Notes: generated by a model from the letters alone, not told the origin. A stretch of 64,000 nucleotides of DNA from SIG307 sp964609025 (GCA_964609025.1 CAZSQM010000002.1:119457-183456); one strand, 5' to 3'. Counted from the first letter of the stretch, positions 17,535 to 26,601 are shown. Numbers and translations: made by a program.

Positions 17535-18431
17535 TTACCGCTCGTTCTCGTACAATGTGTGCTCGCTTCCGATAATCGCCGTACCGATACCCTTGTTGGT
17601 AAAGAACTCCAGCAACAGCGAATGCTTAATCCGCCCGTCCATGATATGTACTCTGGAAACGCCCTCTTTTACCGCGTCAATACAGTTTTTCAGCTTCGGA
17701 AGCATACCGCCGCCGATTACGCCGGACTCTAAGAGTTTGTCTGCCTCCTCCAGCGTCAATACGGAAATCAGGGAGGATTTGTCCTTAAAATCGCGGTACA
17801 CGCCCTCAATATCCGTTAAAAATGCCAGCTTTTCGGCGTTCATTGCCGTTGCAATCGCGCATGCCGCGTCATCCGCATTGATGTTATAGGACTGGAATGC
17901 ATAATCCATCCCAATCGGTGCAATCACCGGAATGTAATCATTGTCCAGCAGTGTATGAATCAGATGCGTATCTACTTCGGTAATATTCCCTACAAAGCCG
18001 ATGTCCTCGCCGTTGATATACTTTTTCTCGCACTTTAACGTGCCGCCGTCCTTGCCGCAGATACCCGCTGCCTTTATGCCAAGCTTTTCTAACATCTGTA
18101 CCAAGTGCTTATTCACCTTGCCGAGCACCATTTCCGCCACTTCCATTGTATCGGAATCCGTTACGCGAAGCCCCTGTACAAACTTCGGCTCCTTTCCCAA
18201 AAGACCGACCCACTTGCTGATTTCCTTGCCGCCGCCGTGTACGATAATCGGCCGCATGCCTACCAGCTTCAAAAGCGCCACGTCCTTAATAACCTCTTCC
18301 CGCAGCTTTTCATCCAGCATTGCACTGCCGCCGTACTTTACGATTACAATCTTGTTGCTGAACTGCTGAATATACGGCAGCGCCTCAATCAGTACATTTG
18401 CTTTTGACATAACCTCTTCCATCATTCCCAT
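17535..18431 (-). CDS. argB: Acetylglutamate kinase
   Basis: A 298-residue amino acid kinase phosphorylating N-acetylglutamate. The nucleotide site appears as IVIVKYGGSAM and the substrate loop as IIVHGGGKEISKW; the C-terminal GGGMLPKLKNCIDAVKEGV is characteristic. The start at 18431 has GAGG nine bases upstream; an in-frame ATG two codons later is also possible. It lies between argJ and argD in one transcript. An N-terminal helix of the kind seen in arginine-inhibited ArgB (NVLIEALPYIQQF) is present, so feedback inhibition is plausible. Confidence 0.94.
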   Translation of the reverse strand: MGMMEEVMSKANVLIEALPYIQQFSNKIVIVKYGGSAMLDEKLREEVIKDVALLKLVGMRPIIVHGGGKEISKWVGLLGKEPKFVQGLRVTDSDTMEVAEMVLGKVNKHLVQMLEKLGIKAAGICGKDGGTLKCEKKYINGEDIGFVGNITEVDTHLIHTLLDNDYIPVIAPIGMDYAFQSYNINADDAACAIATAMNAEKLAFLTDIEGVYRDFKDKSSLISVLTLEEADKLLESGVIGGGMLPKLKNCIDAVKEGVSRVHIMDGRIKHSLLLEFFTNKGIGTAIIGSEHTLYENER

Positions 18432-18516
18432 GTTTCGTTTCCTCGCTTTCTCTTTTTCCGGGGCAAACCCGTTTTTCCTGGCGCTCCCTTTCCCGTCCGA
18501 ACCTCGTTTCCGTCAA

Positions 18517-19743
18517 TCAGCTTCGGTAATCCGCATTGATTTTTACATAATCAAAGGTTAAGTCGCAGCCCCATGCGGTAGCGGAGGCCGTTCCCTGCTT
18601 CATGTCGGCAATCGCCGTCACTTCGGAAGCGGACAGAATCTTCGTTGCCTCCTCCTCGGAATAATCGGTTGCAAAACCGCCTGCCACAAGCTGGAGCTTT
18701 CCGTTTTCACTCTCGATGTATAAATCTACGGCGTCCGGGTCAAAGCTCTCACCGGAATAGCCCAGCGCACAAAGAATCCGGCCCCAGTTGGCGTCCTGAC
18801 CGAAAATAGCCGCCTTGGTAAGACTGGAGGTGATTACCGATTTTGCAAATACCACCGCCTGGTCTTTCGTCGCCGCATTTAAAATCTTCGTGGTAAAGAG
18901 CTTTGTAGCGCCCTCGCCGTCTGCCGCAATCTTCTTTGCCAGTGTTTCATTGATATAGTAAAGAGCCTCTTTAAACTTCTCGTAATCTTCGTTTTCCTCG
19001 GTAATCTCCGGGTTTCCCGCCGCGCCGTTTGCCAGAAGCAGAACGGTATCGTTGGTGGAAGTATCTCCGTCCACCGAAACCATGTTGTAGGTATCGCAAA
19101 CCGTTTCCGAAAGCGCCTTCTGCAAAAGCTCCTTCGAAATTACCGCGTCCGTTGTCAGAAAGCCGAGCATGGTACACATATTCGGGTGAATCATGCCGGA
19201 ACCCTTGCACATGCCGCCAATCGTTACGGTTACACCGCCTACTTCAATCGTTACCGCTGCCTCTTTTTCTTTGGTATCGGTAGTCATAATCGCTTTTGCT
19301 GCCATGTGTCCGGCTTCCCGGCCCTCTTTTAAAAGCGGCACCATTGCGGCAACCCCCGCGGAAATCTTATCTATCGGAAGCTGCATCCCGATGACGCCGG
19401 TGGAAGCCACTAAAACCTGGTTTGCCGGAACCGAAAGCAGACGCTCCACCGCCTCTCCCGTTTCCTTGCAGTAACGCATCCCTTCTTCGCCGGTGCAGGC
19501 ATTGGCAATTCCTGCGTTAATCACTACCGCATGCGTATCTCCGCCCTCCGTTACCACACGCTTATCCCATTTTACCGGAGCCGCCTTTACCACGTTCGTC
19601 GTAAAGGTTCCGGCACTGCGGCACGGGAGCTTGCTGTACAGCATTGCCATATCGTTCCGTCCCGTTTTATACTTAATCCCCGCTGCCGTATAAGCAGCGG
19701 CAAATCCCTTTGCGCTTGTTACGCCACCGTCAATTATCTTCAT
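18517..19743 (-). CDS. argJ: Bifunctional ornithine acetyltransferase/N-acetylglutamate synthase
   Basis: A 408-residue enzyme that moves the acetyl group from acetylornithine to glutamate and so recycles it. The self-cleavage site is visible in KGSGMIHPNMCTMLGFLTTD, with the nucleophilic threonine of the TMLGF motif. The N-terminal MKIIDGGVTSAKGFAAA fixes the start at 19743, where AGGA lies eight bases upstream; the frame is open further back but overlaps the GNAT gene. Its presence means that a separate ArgA is not strictly needed for recycling. Confidence 0.94.
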   Translation of the reverse strand: MKIIDGGVTSAKGFAAAYTAAGIKYKTGRNDMAMLYSKLPCRSAGTFTTNVVKAAPVKWDKRVVTEGGDTHAVVINAGIANACTGEEGMRYCKETGEAVERLLSVPANQVLVASTGVIGMQLPIDKISAGVAAMVPLLKEGREAGHMAAKAIMTTDTKEKEAAVTIEVGGVTVTIGGMCKGSGMIHPNMCTMLGFLTTDAVISKELLQKALSETVCDTYNMVSVDGDTSTNDTVLLLANGAAGNPEITEENEDYEKFKEALYYINETLAKKIAADGEGATKLFTTKILNAATKDQAVVFAKSVITSSLTKAAIFGQDANWGRILCALGYSGESFDPDAVDLYIESENGKLQLVAGGFATDYSEEEATKILSASEVTAIADMKQGTASATAWGCDLTFDYVKINADYRS

Positions 19744-19792
19744 ACAATCCGTCCTTTCCGTCAATCCGCAGGCTGGGCTGCCACCGCATCGC

Positions 19793-20266
19793 CTACTCAA
19801 CAAACTTCGTAATATTTTCTTCATTTAGTGTAAAGTCATAATAATTCAAATCCTCCCGGAACGTCCAGCCGACCTTGCGCCAGAAACGGTTGCCGCCCCG
19901 GTTACTCTTAAACGCAATCAGGGAAACCTTGTTGATTCCCTCGGCCTGCAGCGCATTCATGGCGGCTGCCGCCATCCTCTTTCCGATCCCGTGCTTACGG
20001 TGGGTTTCCTTTACGCACACATGGTAAAAGCAGCCCCTTCTTCCGTCGTGTCCGCATAAAATCGCCCCGACGACTTCCTCATTCTCTACCGCCACCACGC
20101 TTGTCGTGGGATTTCTGCGAAGAAACTTTTCAACACCTTCTCTGGAATCGTCCATGCTTCGGATACCGAAGCCTTTGATGCCGCACCATAAGCGGTATAC
20201 CCTGTCGTAATCCTCCGGCACCATTACACGAATCGTAATTCCGTTTAAATTTTCCTGCTGCTCCAT
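19793..20266 (-). CDS. GNAT family N-acetyltransferase inside the arg operon
   Basis: A 157-residue acetyltransferase. ITIRVMVPEDYDRVYRLW opens the fold, and the acetyl-CoA loop is ETHRKHGIGKRMAAAAM near residue 90. The start at 20266 fits the family and has GCGGTGA just upstream. It sits between argC and argJ on the same strand, about 50 bases before argJ. It could supply N-acetylglutamate or acetylate an unrelated small molecule; the sequence alone does not decide. Confidence 0.78.
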   Translation of the reverse strand: MEQQENLNGITIRVMVPEDYDRVYRLWCGIKGFGIRSMDDSREGVEKFLRRNPTTSVVAVENEEVVGAILCGHDGRRGCFYHVCVKETHRKHGIGKRMAAAAMNALQAEGINKVSLIAFKSNRGGNRFWRKVGWTFREDLNYYDFTLNEENITKFVE

Positions 20267-20365
20267 ATCCTCACCGCATCGCATAAAACGCGCTGCCTGC
20301 GTTTCCTTTCTCCGGTTCTTATGAGGTAAAACCTCTGATTGCCGCATGCTTCTCATGCCGCGTCT

Positions 20366-21406
20366 TTACGGGAACATCGGAACCAGCTCCAGTCCCATGC
20401 GCTCCGGCAGTCCGAACATCAGGTTCATGTTCTGCACCGCCTGCCCCGCCGCGCCCTTCACTAAATTATCCATAGCGCCCATCATGATGACGCGCTTCGT
20501 TCTCGGGTCTGCCTTTATATTGACGTCCACAAAGTTCGAGCCCTCCACAAAGCGGGTTTCCGGACATACGCCCGGCTCCAGAACACGGACAAAATATTCC
20601 TTATCATAATACTTATGATAAATGTCGCGTAACTCCTGCTCCGTCACATCTTTCGTAAGCGTCGCATACTCCGTCACCAGAATACCGCGGTTCATCGGCA
20701 CAAGGTGCGGCGTAAAGTTAATCCGAATTTCTTTTCCTGCCGCATACCCTAACTGTTCTTCAATCTCCGGCGTATGACGGTGCGTTGTCACGCCGTATGC
20801 CTTAATGTTTTCGTTTACCTCGCAGAACAGATTGTCTACCTTTGCGGAACGTCCTGCGCCGGAAGTGCCGGATTTCGCGTCCACAATCAAAGTATCCGGG
20901 TCAATGACCCCTTCCTTTACAAGCGGGTATGCCGTAAGAATCGAACAGGTCGTATAGCACCCCGGATTTGCCAAAAGGCGCGCTTTCTTAATGTCCTCCC
21001 GGTTAATCTCGCACAGTCCGTAAACTGCCTCTTTTATGTACTGCGGACTTTTGTGCTCGATACCGTACCACTTTTCGTAAACCGCTACATCCTTAATACG
21101 GAAGTCCGCGCTCAAATCAATTACCTTCGTTTTGGAAAGCACCTCGTCGTTTACGACCGATGCGCAAAACCCCTGCGGCGTTGCCGTAAAAATAACATCC
21201 GCCTGCTTTGCCAGCTCCGGGATATTGTCATCAAGGCACACATCCTCCACCAAAGTAAACATATTGCGGAACACCTCCGCATATTTCTTATCGACGTAAC
21301 TTCGGGAACCGTACCATACAATCTCTGCCTCCGGGTGCGCCAGTAAAATGCGTACCAGCTCCTGTCCCGCATAACCCGTCGAACCGATAATTCCTGCTTT
21401 AATCAT
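20366..21406 (-). CDS. argC: N-acetyl-gamma-glutamyl-phosphate reductase
   Basis: A 346-residue NADPH-dependent reductase, third step of arginine synthesis. IKAGIIGSTGYAGQELVRIL is the nucleotide-binding start and the catalytic cysteine is in NPGCYTTCSILTAYPL; HRHTPEIEEQLG follows. The start at 21406 is set by AGGAGG eight bases upstream; the in-frame codon at 21454 lies in the promoter. It is the first gene of the arginine transcript. Confidence 0.94.
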   Translation of the reverse strand: MIKAGIIGSTGYAGQELVRILLAHPEAEIVWYGSRSYVDKKYAEVFRNMFTLVEDVCLDDNIPELAKQADVIFTATPQGFCASVVNDEVLSKTKVIDLSADFRIKDVAVYEKWYGIEHKSPQYIKEAVYGLCEINREDIKKARLLANPGCYTTCSILTAYPLVKEGVIDPDTLIVDAKSGTSGAGRSAKVDNLFCEVNENIKAYGVTTHRHTPEIEEQLGYAAGKEIRINFTPHLVPMNRGILVTEYATLTKDVTEQELRDIYHKYYDKEYFVRVLEPGVCPETRFVEGSNFVDVNIKADPRTKRVIMMGAMDNLVKGAAGQAVQNMNLMFGLPERMGLELVPMFP

Positions 21407-21442
21407 ATCCCTTTCCTCCTGCAAATTAGGTACTGTTTCATA

Positions 21443-21471
21443 ATTATACGACACTCTTTAATATTATGCAA
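21443..21471 (-). promoter_or_regulatory. Promoter of the argC operon
   Basis: Minus strand: -35 TTGCAT (21466-21471), a 17-base spacer and -10 TATAAT (21443-21448), about 40 bases before the argC start. The -35 area, TTGCATAATATTAAAG, loosely resembles half an ArgR box, which is too weak to call. Confidence 0.65.
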
Positions 21472-21478
21472 TACCCTG

Positions 21479-22084
21479 TTAAAATATTTTTTCACCCGTC
21501 CTTAAGTCGATGCCGATTTCATACAATCTCTTGTAAATTCCAGCCACCGGCAGCCCCACAATATTGTAGTAATCTCCCCTGATGCCTCCGATATGGGGTG
21601 CAAACATCCCCTGCACCGCATAGGCTCCTGCCTTGTCCGCAGACTCACCCGTAGCAACATACTCCGCAATCTGACGCTTTGTCATGGCCTCCACCCGGAC
21701 CTCGGAGCATTCCGCAAAGGCAATCGTTTTGCTTTCCCCGTTTTCTTCTTTAATGATGAGGGATACACCGGTATATACCTGATGCGTCTTCCCCGCCAGC
21801 ATCGCAATCATGCGCTCTGCATCCTCTTTATCTTTCGGTTTTCCCAGAATTTTTCCTTCAAAAGAAACCACGGTATCCGCTCCGAGTACCACCGCCGCGC
21901 CGGATACCTTTTCGGCAACCGCCGCAGCTTTCCTTCCGGAAAGCTCTTTTACAAGTTTATCCGGTTCCGTACTTTCTGCATTTTCTTCACAATCGCTGAC
22001 AATCACTTCATAGTCCGCTCCGATTTGCGTCAAAATCTCTTTTCTTCTCGGTGAACCGGACGCAAGTATAATCCGATACTTCAT
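21479..22084 (-). CDS. maf: Maf family nucleotide pyrophosphatase
   Basis: A 201-residue Maf protein, which hydrolyses non-canonical or methylated nucleoside triphosphates such as dTTP/UTP. The signature IILASGSPRRKEIL is at the N-terminus, followed by GADTVVSFEGKILGKPKDKEDAERM and YVATGESADKAGAYAVQG. Its length is usual. It ends right at the -35 box of the argC promoter. Confidence 0.92.
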   Translation of the reverse strand: MKYRIILASGSPRRKEILTQIGADYEVIVSDCEENAESTEPDKLVKELSGRKAAAVAEKVSGAAVVLGADTVVSFEGKILGKPKDKEDAERMIAMLAGKTHQVYTGVSLIIKEENGESKTIAFAECSEVRVEAMTKRQIAEYVATGESADKAGAYAVQGMFAPHIGGIRGDYYNIVGLPVAGIYKRLYEIGIDLRTGEKIF

Positions 22085-22113
22085 ACAGGGCTCCTTTCTT
22101 GCCTGTCAAAATA

Positions 22114-22146
22114 AAGAGTCCGCTTGCGGACTCTCGCGCCAAGCGC
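22114..22146 (+). repeat. Dispersed palindromic repeat, copy 2
   Basis: AGAGTCCGC TT GCGGACTCT is a perfect 9-bp palindrome, followed by CGCGCCAAGCGC. It resembles the element at 14518-14550. It lies just upstream of maf and could affect its leader. Confidence 0.5.
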
Positions 22147-22281
22147 AGCCGCGGGAAACACTGTTTTTCAGACCGGTATCCGCCGAACATGGAATCATCA
22201 GCATTTCCCCGACCACCAAATCCCATACTATTATAAGTCAGGCTCACCTGAAATACAAGTTCTTTTCCTTCAGGATTCTCT

Positions 22282-22343
22282 ATGAATATTTATAACGATT
22301 TTTTAAATTTACTCTTGCCATATCGGAAAAGCGCGTGTATAAT
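22282..22343 (+). promoter_or_regulatory. argG: argG promoter with possible ArgR box
   Basis: TTGCCA (22315-22320), a 17-base spacer and TATAAT (22338-22343) form a strong promoter. Upstream, ATGAATATTTATAACG (22282-22297) has a good left half of the TGAATwwwwATTCA arginine-repressor consensus but a poor right half. The promoter call is firm; the ArgR box is tentative. Confidence 0.65.
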
Positions 22344-22389
22344 GTGCTTAGAATTTGATTCTGTACGCAAAGTACAAAAGGAGGATATT

Positions 22390-23610
22390 ATGAAGGATAA
22401 AGTTATTTTGGCTTACTCGGGCGGTCTGGATACGACTGCTATTATCCCGTGGCTGAAAGAAAACTATGATTACGACGTTATTTGCTGCTGCATCGATGTA
22501 GGACAGGGAAACGAGCTTGACGGTCTGGAGGAGCGTGCAAAGTATTCCGGTGCAGAGAAGCTTTACATTCTGGATGTAGTCGATGAGTTTGTAGACGAAT
22601 ACGCGATTCCTTGTGTAAAGGCAGGTGCGGTTTATGAGAACAAATATCTGCTCGGCACCTCCATGGCACGCCCGATTATCGCAAAGAAATTAGTTGAGAT
22701 TGCAAAGAAGGAAGGCGCGGTTGCTATCTGCCACGGCGCTACCGGTAAGGGAAACGATCAGGTTCGTTTCGAGCTTGGTATCAAGGCGCTGGCTCCGGAA
22801 TTAAAGATTATCGCTCCGTGGAGATGTAACGACACCTGGAAGATGTCTTCCCGTGAAGAAGAAATCGAATACTGCCGCGCACACGGCATTGAGCTTCCGT
22901 TCGATGCAAGCCACAGTTACAGCCGTGACCGTAACCTTTGGCACATCAGCCATGAAGGGCTTGAGTTAGAGGATCCGGCAAACGCACCGAACTATGACCA
23001 TCTGCTTGTACTCGGCGTTACTCCGGAAAGAGCACCGGAAGAGGGCGAAACGATTTCCATTACCTTTGAGAAGGGCGCTCCGGTTGCATTAAACGGCGAG
23101 AAGATGAAGGCTTCCGACATTATCCGTGCTTTGAATCAGCTTGGCGGAAAGCACGGCGTCGGCATTGTCGATATCGTTGAGAACCGTGTTGTTGGCATGA
23201 AGTCCCGCGGCGTTTACGAAACACCGGGCGGCACCATCTTAATGGCTGCACATGAGCAGTTGGAGGAGTTAATCTTAGACCGCGATACCCTTGCTTACAA
23301 GAAGGGAATCGGCGATAAGTTTGCCGATGTCGTTTATGAAGGTAAGTGGTTCACACCGCTCCGTGAAGCGCTTCAGGCATTCATTGAGTCCACGCAGCAG
23401 TATGTGACCGGTGAAGCAAAGTTAAAGCTCTACAAGGGCAACATCATTAAGCAGGGAACAACCTCTCCGTACTCCCTGTACAACGAGAGCATTGCCTCCT
23501 TTACCACCGGTGATTTATACGACCACCACGACGCGGAAGGCTTCATCAACCTGTTCGGACTTTCCTTAAAGGTTCGTGCCATGAAGATGAACAGCCTGAA
23601 AGAAAAATAA
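22390..23610 (+). CDS. argG: Argininosuccinate synthase
   Basis: A 406-residue ATP-dependent ligase joining citrulline and aspartate. The PP-loop is KVILAYSGGLDTTAIIPWL at the N-terminus; CHGATGKGNDQVRFELG and SYSRDRNLWHISHEG are typical. The start at 22390 has AAAGGAGG in front; the frame is open further upstream through the promoter. It is transcribed away from the other arg genes as a single gene with its own promoter and terminator. argF and argH are not in the window. Confidence 0.96.
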   Translation: MKDKVILAYSGGLDTTAIIPWLKENYDYDVICCCIDVGQGNELDGLEERAKYSGAEKLYILDVVDEFVDEYAIPCVKAGAVYENKYLLGTSMARPIIAKKLVEIAKKEGAVAICHGATGKGNDQVRFELGIKALAPELKIIAPWRCNDTWKMSSREEEIEYCRAHGIELPFDASHSYSRDRNLWHISHEGLELEDPANAPNYDHLLVLGVTPERAPEEGETISITFEKGAPVALNGEKMKASDIIRALNQLGGKHGVGIVDIVENRVVGMKSRGVYETPGGTILMAAHEQLEELILDRDTLAYKKGIGDKFADVVYEGKWFTPLREALQAFIESTQQYVTGEAKLKLYKGNIIKQGTTSPYSLYNESIASFTTGDLYDHHDAEGFINLFGLSLKVRAMKMNSLKEK

Positions 23611-23656
23611 GCGCGAAAAATAAAGGGCTGCGCCATTGGCAACAGCCGTAAAAAGA

Positions 23657-23695
23657 GGGGTTGTCGCACTAACTTGTGTGACAACCCCGTTTCTT
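23657..23695. terminator. Terminator after argG
   Basis: GGGGTTGTCGCAC (23657-23669) pairs with GTGTGACAACCCC (23676-23688), with one non-canonical pair, then GTTTCTTTT. It lies between convergent argG and lgt and may serve both. Its arm resembles the end of the foldback at 35272-35595. Confidence 0.85.
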
Positions 23696-23709
23696 TTGTC
23701 ATCGTTTTC

Positions 23710-24981
23710 CTACTCCTGTTTCATTGCCTCGTCTGCTTTCCTGGCCGCTTCGGCTTCGATACGGGCCTGCTCCGCAACTTTCTTTGCCGCTCTTTCCTCG
23801 CGTTCCTTGCGCTTCTTTTCCTCTAACATCTGCTGTTTTCTTGCCCGCTTATATTTATCCTTCAGACGTTCTCTCGGATCGCCCCAGAATGCCGCCGCAA
23901 TACAAATTCCGATTGCCAGTACGCAACACAGAAAAAGCCTGAACTTGTCCCCTATCGACATCGGTTTTACTTCATATGCGCTCTCTCCCGCATCCTGCTG
24001 CTCTCCCGGCGCCTCCGTCCGGTCTGCGCTTTCGGCAGCGTCCTCCTCCGGTACTGTGCTTTCGTTCTGCGTTCCTGTTGGGCCCTGCTCCGCCGTCACC
24101 TCCTGCGGTGCTTCCTCTGCCGCAAAGGCGATACGGCTTCCCATGCCCGCTCCGGCAGCTATCAGCAACCCCAAAAGCGCCCCCGCGCAGACTGCTCTGC
24201 CCTTTCTCCTTCCCGAACCCAGTCTTATCACCGCACAGGCAAACAGCAGTATACTAATCCACTGGGACGTAGACAGTCCCCAGAGAAACCCTCGGGCCGC
24301 ATCCCCTCTGAAAAACTCCAGAACAAAACGTACCACAGGATAGAACAGCAAATAATACCAAATCAGCTTTCCTTTTCCGATACCCTCCCGGAATAAGAAA
24401 AGAAGTACCGCAAAAATGACAAGATTACATGCCGCTTCCAGAAGCTGTACCGGCAGCCTGACCACACCGTTCACCTCCGGCACAAGCGTGTTGTTATGTG
24501 CAGCAAAGCCCCAGCGGCTCTCGATTCCGTAACAGCAGCCGCCCAAAAAGCAACCTACTCTTGCAAACGCGTGAAACAGCGGAATTGTCACCGCAAACAA
24601 ATCAAAAATACCGGCACGGTCCACCGCCTTTGAAAACTTCGTATGCAGGAATACACCTGCTGCGGCTCCCAGAAAACCTCCGTAATATACCATACCGCCG
24701 AAACACTGCCCCACCCCCAGCATAAACTCTTTCGGGCTGTAAGAGGACGCATTTCGGAATAACGCAGTCAATTTATCCAGGTTGGTAATACCGTAGAGAA
24801 GGTGTCCGCCTATGAGCAGACCGATACCAATCGAAACCATTACTAAAATAATGTCCTCAACGGCAATCTTATAACGCCTGCCAAGAAATACTGCGATAAT
24901 TCCGCAGACAAAAAGCCCTATGATTGCACAGACAGCATAACTGCCGATTGTCTTACCCAGAAATTCAAAGTATGGAAACAT
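23710..24981 (-). CDS. lgt: Prolipoprotein diacylglyceryl transferase family protein with long C-terminal tail
   Basis: A 423-residue membrane enzyme that puts the diacylglyceryl group on lipobox cysteines. The core has FARVGCFLGGCCYG, the variant Lgt signature common in Clostridia, plus a YGGFLGAAAGVFLH segment and PVRFVLEFFRGD near its end. After about residue 270 the protein carries an acidic stretch, another transmembrane segment (FRLFLCCVLAIGICIAAAFW) and a 60-residue K/E/R/A helix ending AAKKVAEQARIEAEAARKAD. This tail is not part of ordinary Lgt (about 260-300 residues). The window encodes at least three lipoproteins that would need such an enzyme. Confidence 0.87.
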   Translation of the reverse strand: MFPYFEFLGKTIGSYAVCAIIGLFVCGIIAVFLGRRYKIAVEDIILVMVSIGIGLLIGGHLLYGITNLDKLTALFRNASSYSPKEFMLGVGQCFGGMVYYGGFLGAAAGVFLHTKFSKAVDRAGIFDLFAVTIPLFHAFARVGCFLGGCCYGIESRWGFAAHNNTLVPEVNGVVRLPVQLLEAACNLVIFAVLLFLFREGIGKGKLIWYYLLFYPVVRFVLEFFRGDAARGFLWGLSTSQWISILLFACAVIRLGSGRRKGRAVCAGALLGLLIAAGAGMGSRIAFAAEEAPQEVTAEQGPTGTQNESTVPEEDAAESADRTEAPGEQQDAGESAYEVKPMSIGDKFRLFLCCVLAIGICIAAAFWGDPRERLKDKYKRARKQQMLEEKKRKEREERAAKKVAEQARIEAEAARKADEAMKQE

Positions 24982-25141
24982 AATAAAACCTCCGTTATCA
25001 TATCCCTAAAAACAAAGCTCCATAGCACAATGCCCCGCAGGAACCAAAGAAAGGAAGCCGCAGGGACATCGCATTATGGAGCTGTTTCCGCATCATCAGA
25101 AAGCGCCTCTGCTTATGCAGACTTTCGGAACTGCTTCATCC

Positions 25142-25462
25142 TTATAAAGAGGACGAAAGGTCAGCTAACTCCTTCAGGCCCTGTGCCGTGCCGCCGGCTA
25201 CGCACAGAACGCAAAGCGTACAGCTTAAGAAACCGATTGCCGCAAATACAAGACCGATAATGGACAATACCAGACCAGCGGTTGCAATACCGCTCGGCGC
25301 GCCTGCCTCTTTCGCCATCTTGCTTCCCTTTGCTGCGCAGATGATACCGATAATAGCTGCAATCAGTGCGATGATGTTAATCATCGAAAACCATGCCAGT
25401 ACGATTGCAACAATACCTAATACCAGACCTGCAATAGATAATCCCTTACCATTGTTCTCCAT
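25142..25462 (-). CDS. Small DUF4190-like membrane protein
   Basis: A 106-residue protein made of two hydrophobic hairpins with the repeated pattern SIAGLVLGIVAIVLAW and IATAGLVLSIIGLVFAAIG, the mark of DUF4190. A cysteine pair (CTLCVLC) lies in the second hydrophobic block. AAGGAGG precedes the ATG. Function unknown; a related domain is fused to a zinc ribbon at 43481-44236. Confidence 0.75.
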   Translation of the reverse strand: MENNGKGLSIAGLVLGIVAIVLAWFSMINIIALIAAIIGIICAAKGSKMAKEAGAPSGIATAGLVLSIIGLVFAAIGFLSCTLCVLCVAGGTAQGLKELADLSSSL

Positions 25463-25550
25463 ACTCGTTTGCCTCCTTAGTAATTTGCATCATTTACCGT
25501 TTCATGATACCATATCCCCGAACTATCGTCAACATTTTTGGACCTGTTTT

Positions 25551-26453
25551 TTAATTCTTTCTTAATATTTGGTAAAGCTCCGGTTCAAACCTTCCCGCAC
25601 GAAGCATCGCGATTTCCTCCCGGTACGGCGGCATTGCGCGCTCCTTGCTCTCCGGCGTCTGCGTCACATACGGCGTTTCCAGAATCTTCGGCACGCCGGA
25701 AAAGTCCTCCCAATGCACAATCTTATTTAATGCAGCAAATCCGATCTGCCCGAAGCCGATATTTTCATGGCGGTCTTTTCCGGCACCGCGCACATTTTTA
25801 CTGTCGTTAATATGAAAAACGGCAATCTGTTCCTTTCCCAGAATCCGGTCAAACCGTTCCAATACCCCTTCAAAATCATTCACGATGTCATACCCTGCGT
25901 CATGCACGTGACAGGTATCAAAACATACCCTCAGCTTCTCATTATAAGTCACGCCGTCATAAATACGCGCCAGTTCCTCAAAACTTTTTCCGAGCTCGCT
26001 TCCCTTGCCCGCCATTGTTTCCAATGCCACACAGACCGGACTTTCCGCCGTCAGCACCTGATTTAACCCCTTGATAATCTGCGCAAGACCGGCTTCCTCC
26101 CCCGCGTCCACATGAGAGCCCGGATGCAGTATCAGGACCTTGCTTCCCATTGCTTCCGTGCGCCGGATTTCCTCCTGCAAAAACTCCACTGCCAATTCAA
26201 AGGTTTCCGGCTTTACCGTATTGGCAAGGTTAATAATATACGGTGCATGCACCACAAACTCCGACAAACCGTTTTCCTTCATCAAATCCCACCCTGCTGC
26301 GAGATTTAATTCTTCTATCTTTTTCCGGCGCGTATTCTGCGGTGCCCCGGTATACAGCATAAAGGTATTTGCTTCATAAGAAAGCGCTTCCTTCACGGAA
26401 CCGAGAAACATTTCTTTTCCGCTCATTCCCACATGTGAACCGATTTTTAACAT
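25551..26453 (-). CDS. nfo: Deoxyribonuclease IV (AP endonuclease)
   Basis: A 300-residue TIM-barrel apurinic endonuclease of the Nfo family in base excision repair. LKIGSHVGMSGKEMFLGSVK opens the protein; VLILHPGSHVDAG, CVALETMAGKGSELG, VCFDTCHVHDAGYD and VFHINDSKNVRGAGKDRHEN hold the zinc ligands. The start at 26453 has AGGAGG six bases before the ATG; the open frame upstream has no such support. Confidence 0.94.
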   Translation of the reverse strand: MLKIGSHVGMSGKEMFLGSVKEALSYEANTFMLYTGAPQNTRRKKIEELNLAAGWDLMKENGLSEFVVHAPYIINLANTVKPETFELAVEFLQEEIRRTEAMGSKVLILHPGSHVDAGEEAGLAQIIKGLNQVLTAESPVCVALETMAGKGSELGKSFEELARIYDGVTYNEKLRVCFDTCHVHDAGYDIVNDFEGVLERFDRILGKEQIAVFHINDSKNVRGAGKDRHENIGFGQIGFAALNKIVHWEDFSGVPKILETPYVTQTPESKERAMPPYREEIAMLRAGRFEPELYQILRKN

Positions 26454-26478
26454 AGTATCCCTCCTGTAAGTAATCAAT

Positions 26479-26503
26479 AAAGGTGCCCAAAACGGACACC
26501 TTT
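26479..26503. terminator. Weak terminator between the FliD-like gene and nfo
   Basis: AAAGGTGCCC pairs with GGACACCTTT around five bases with one mismatch. It follows the FliD-like gene on the minus strand, but its T-run there is poor; the plus-strand side has TCTTTTC. Confidence 0.45.
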
Positions 26504-26601
26504 TCTTTTCCATTCTTTCAACCATCGTCCAAACAGTTCCTCTGCCATTCCCGGTACGTCATCCTGCAAATAAGTAAACCAAACAGCTTTGGAATGTCAA
26601 A

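Noticed and set aside
17055..17732. Plus-strand frame of 225 codons
   Set aside because: Antisense to argD and argB, which have full motifs; no start support.
21455..21471. ArgR box at the argC promoter
   Set aside because: Only the left half fits the consensus; not enough to call.
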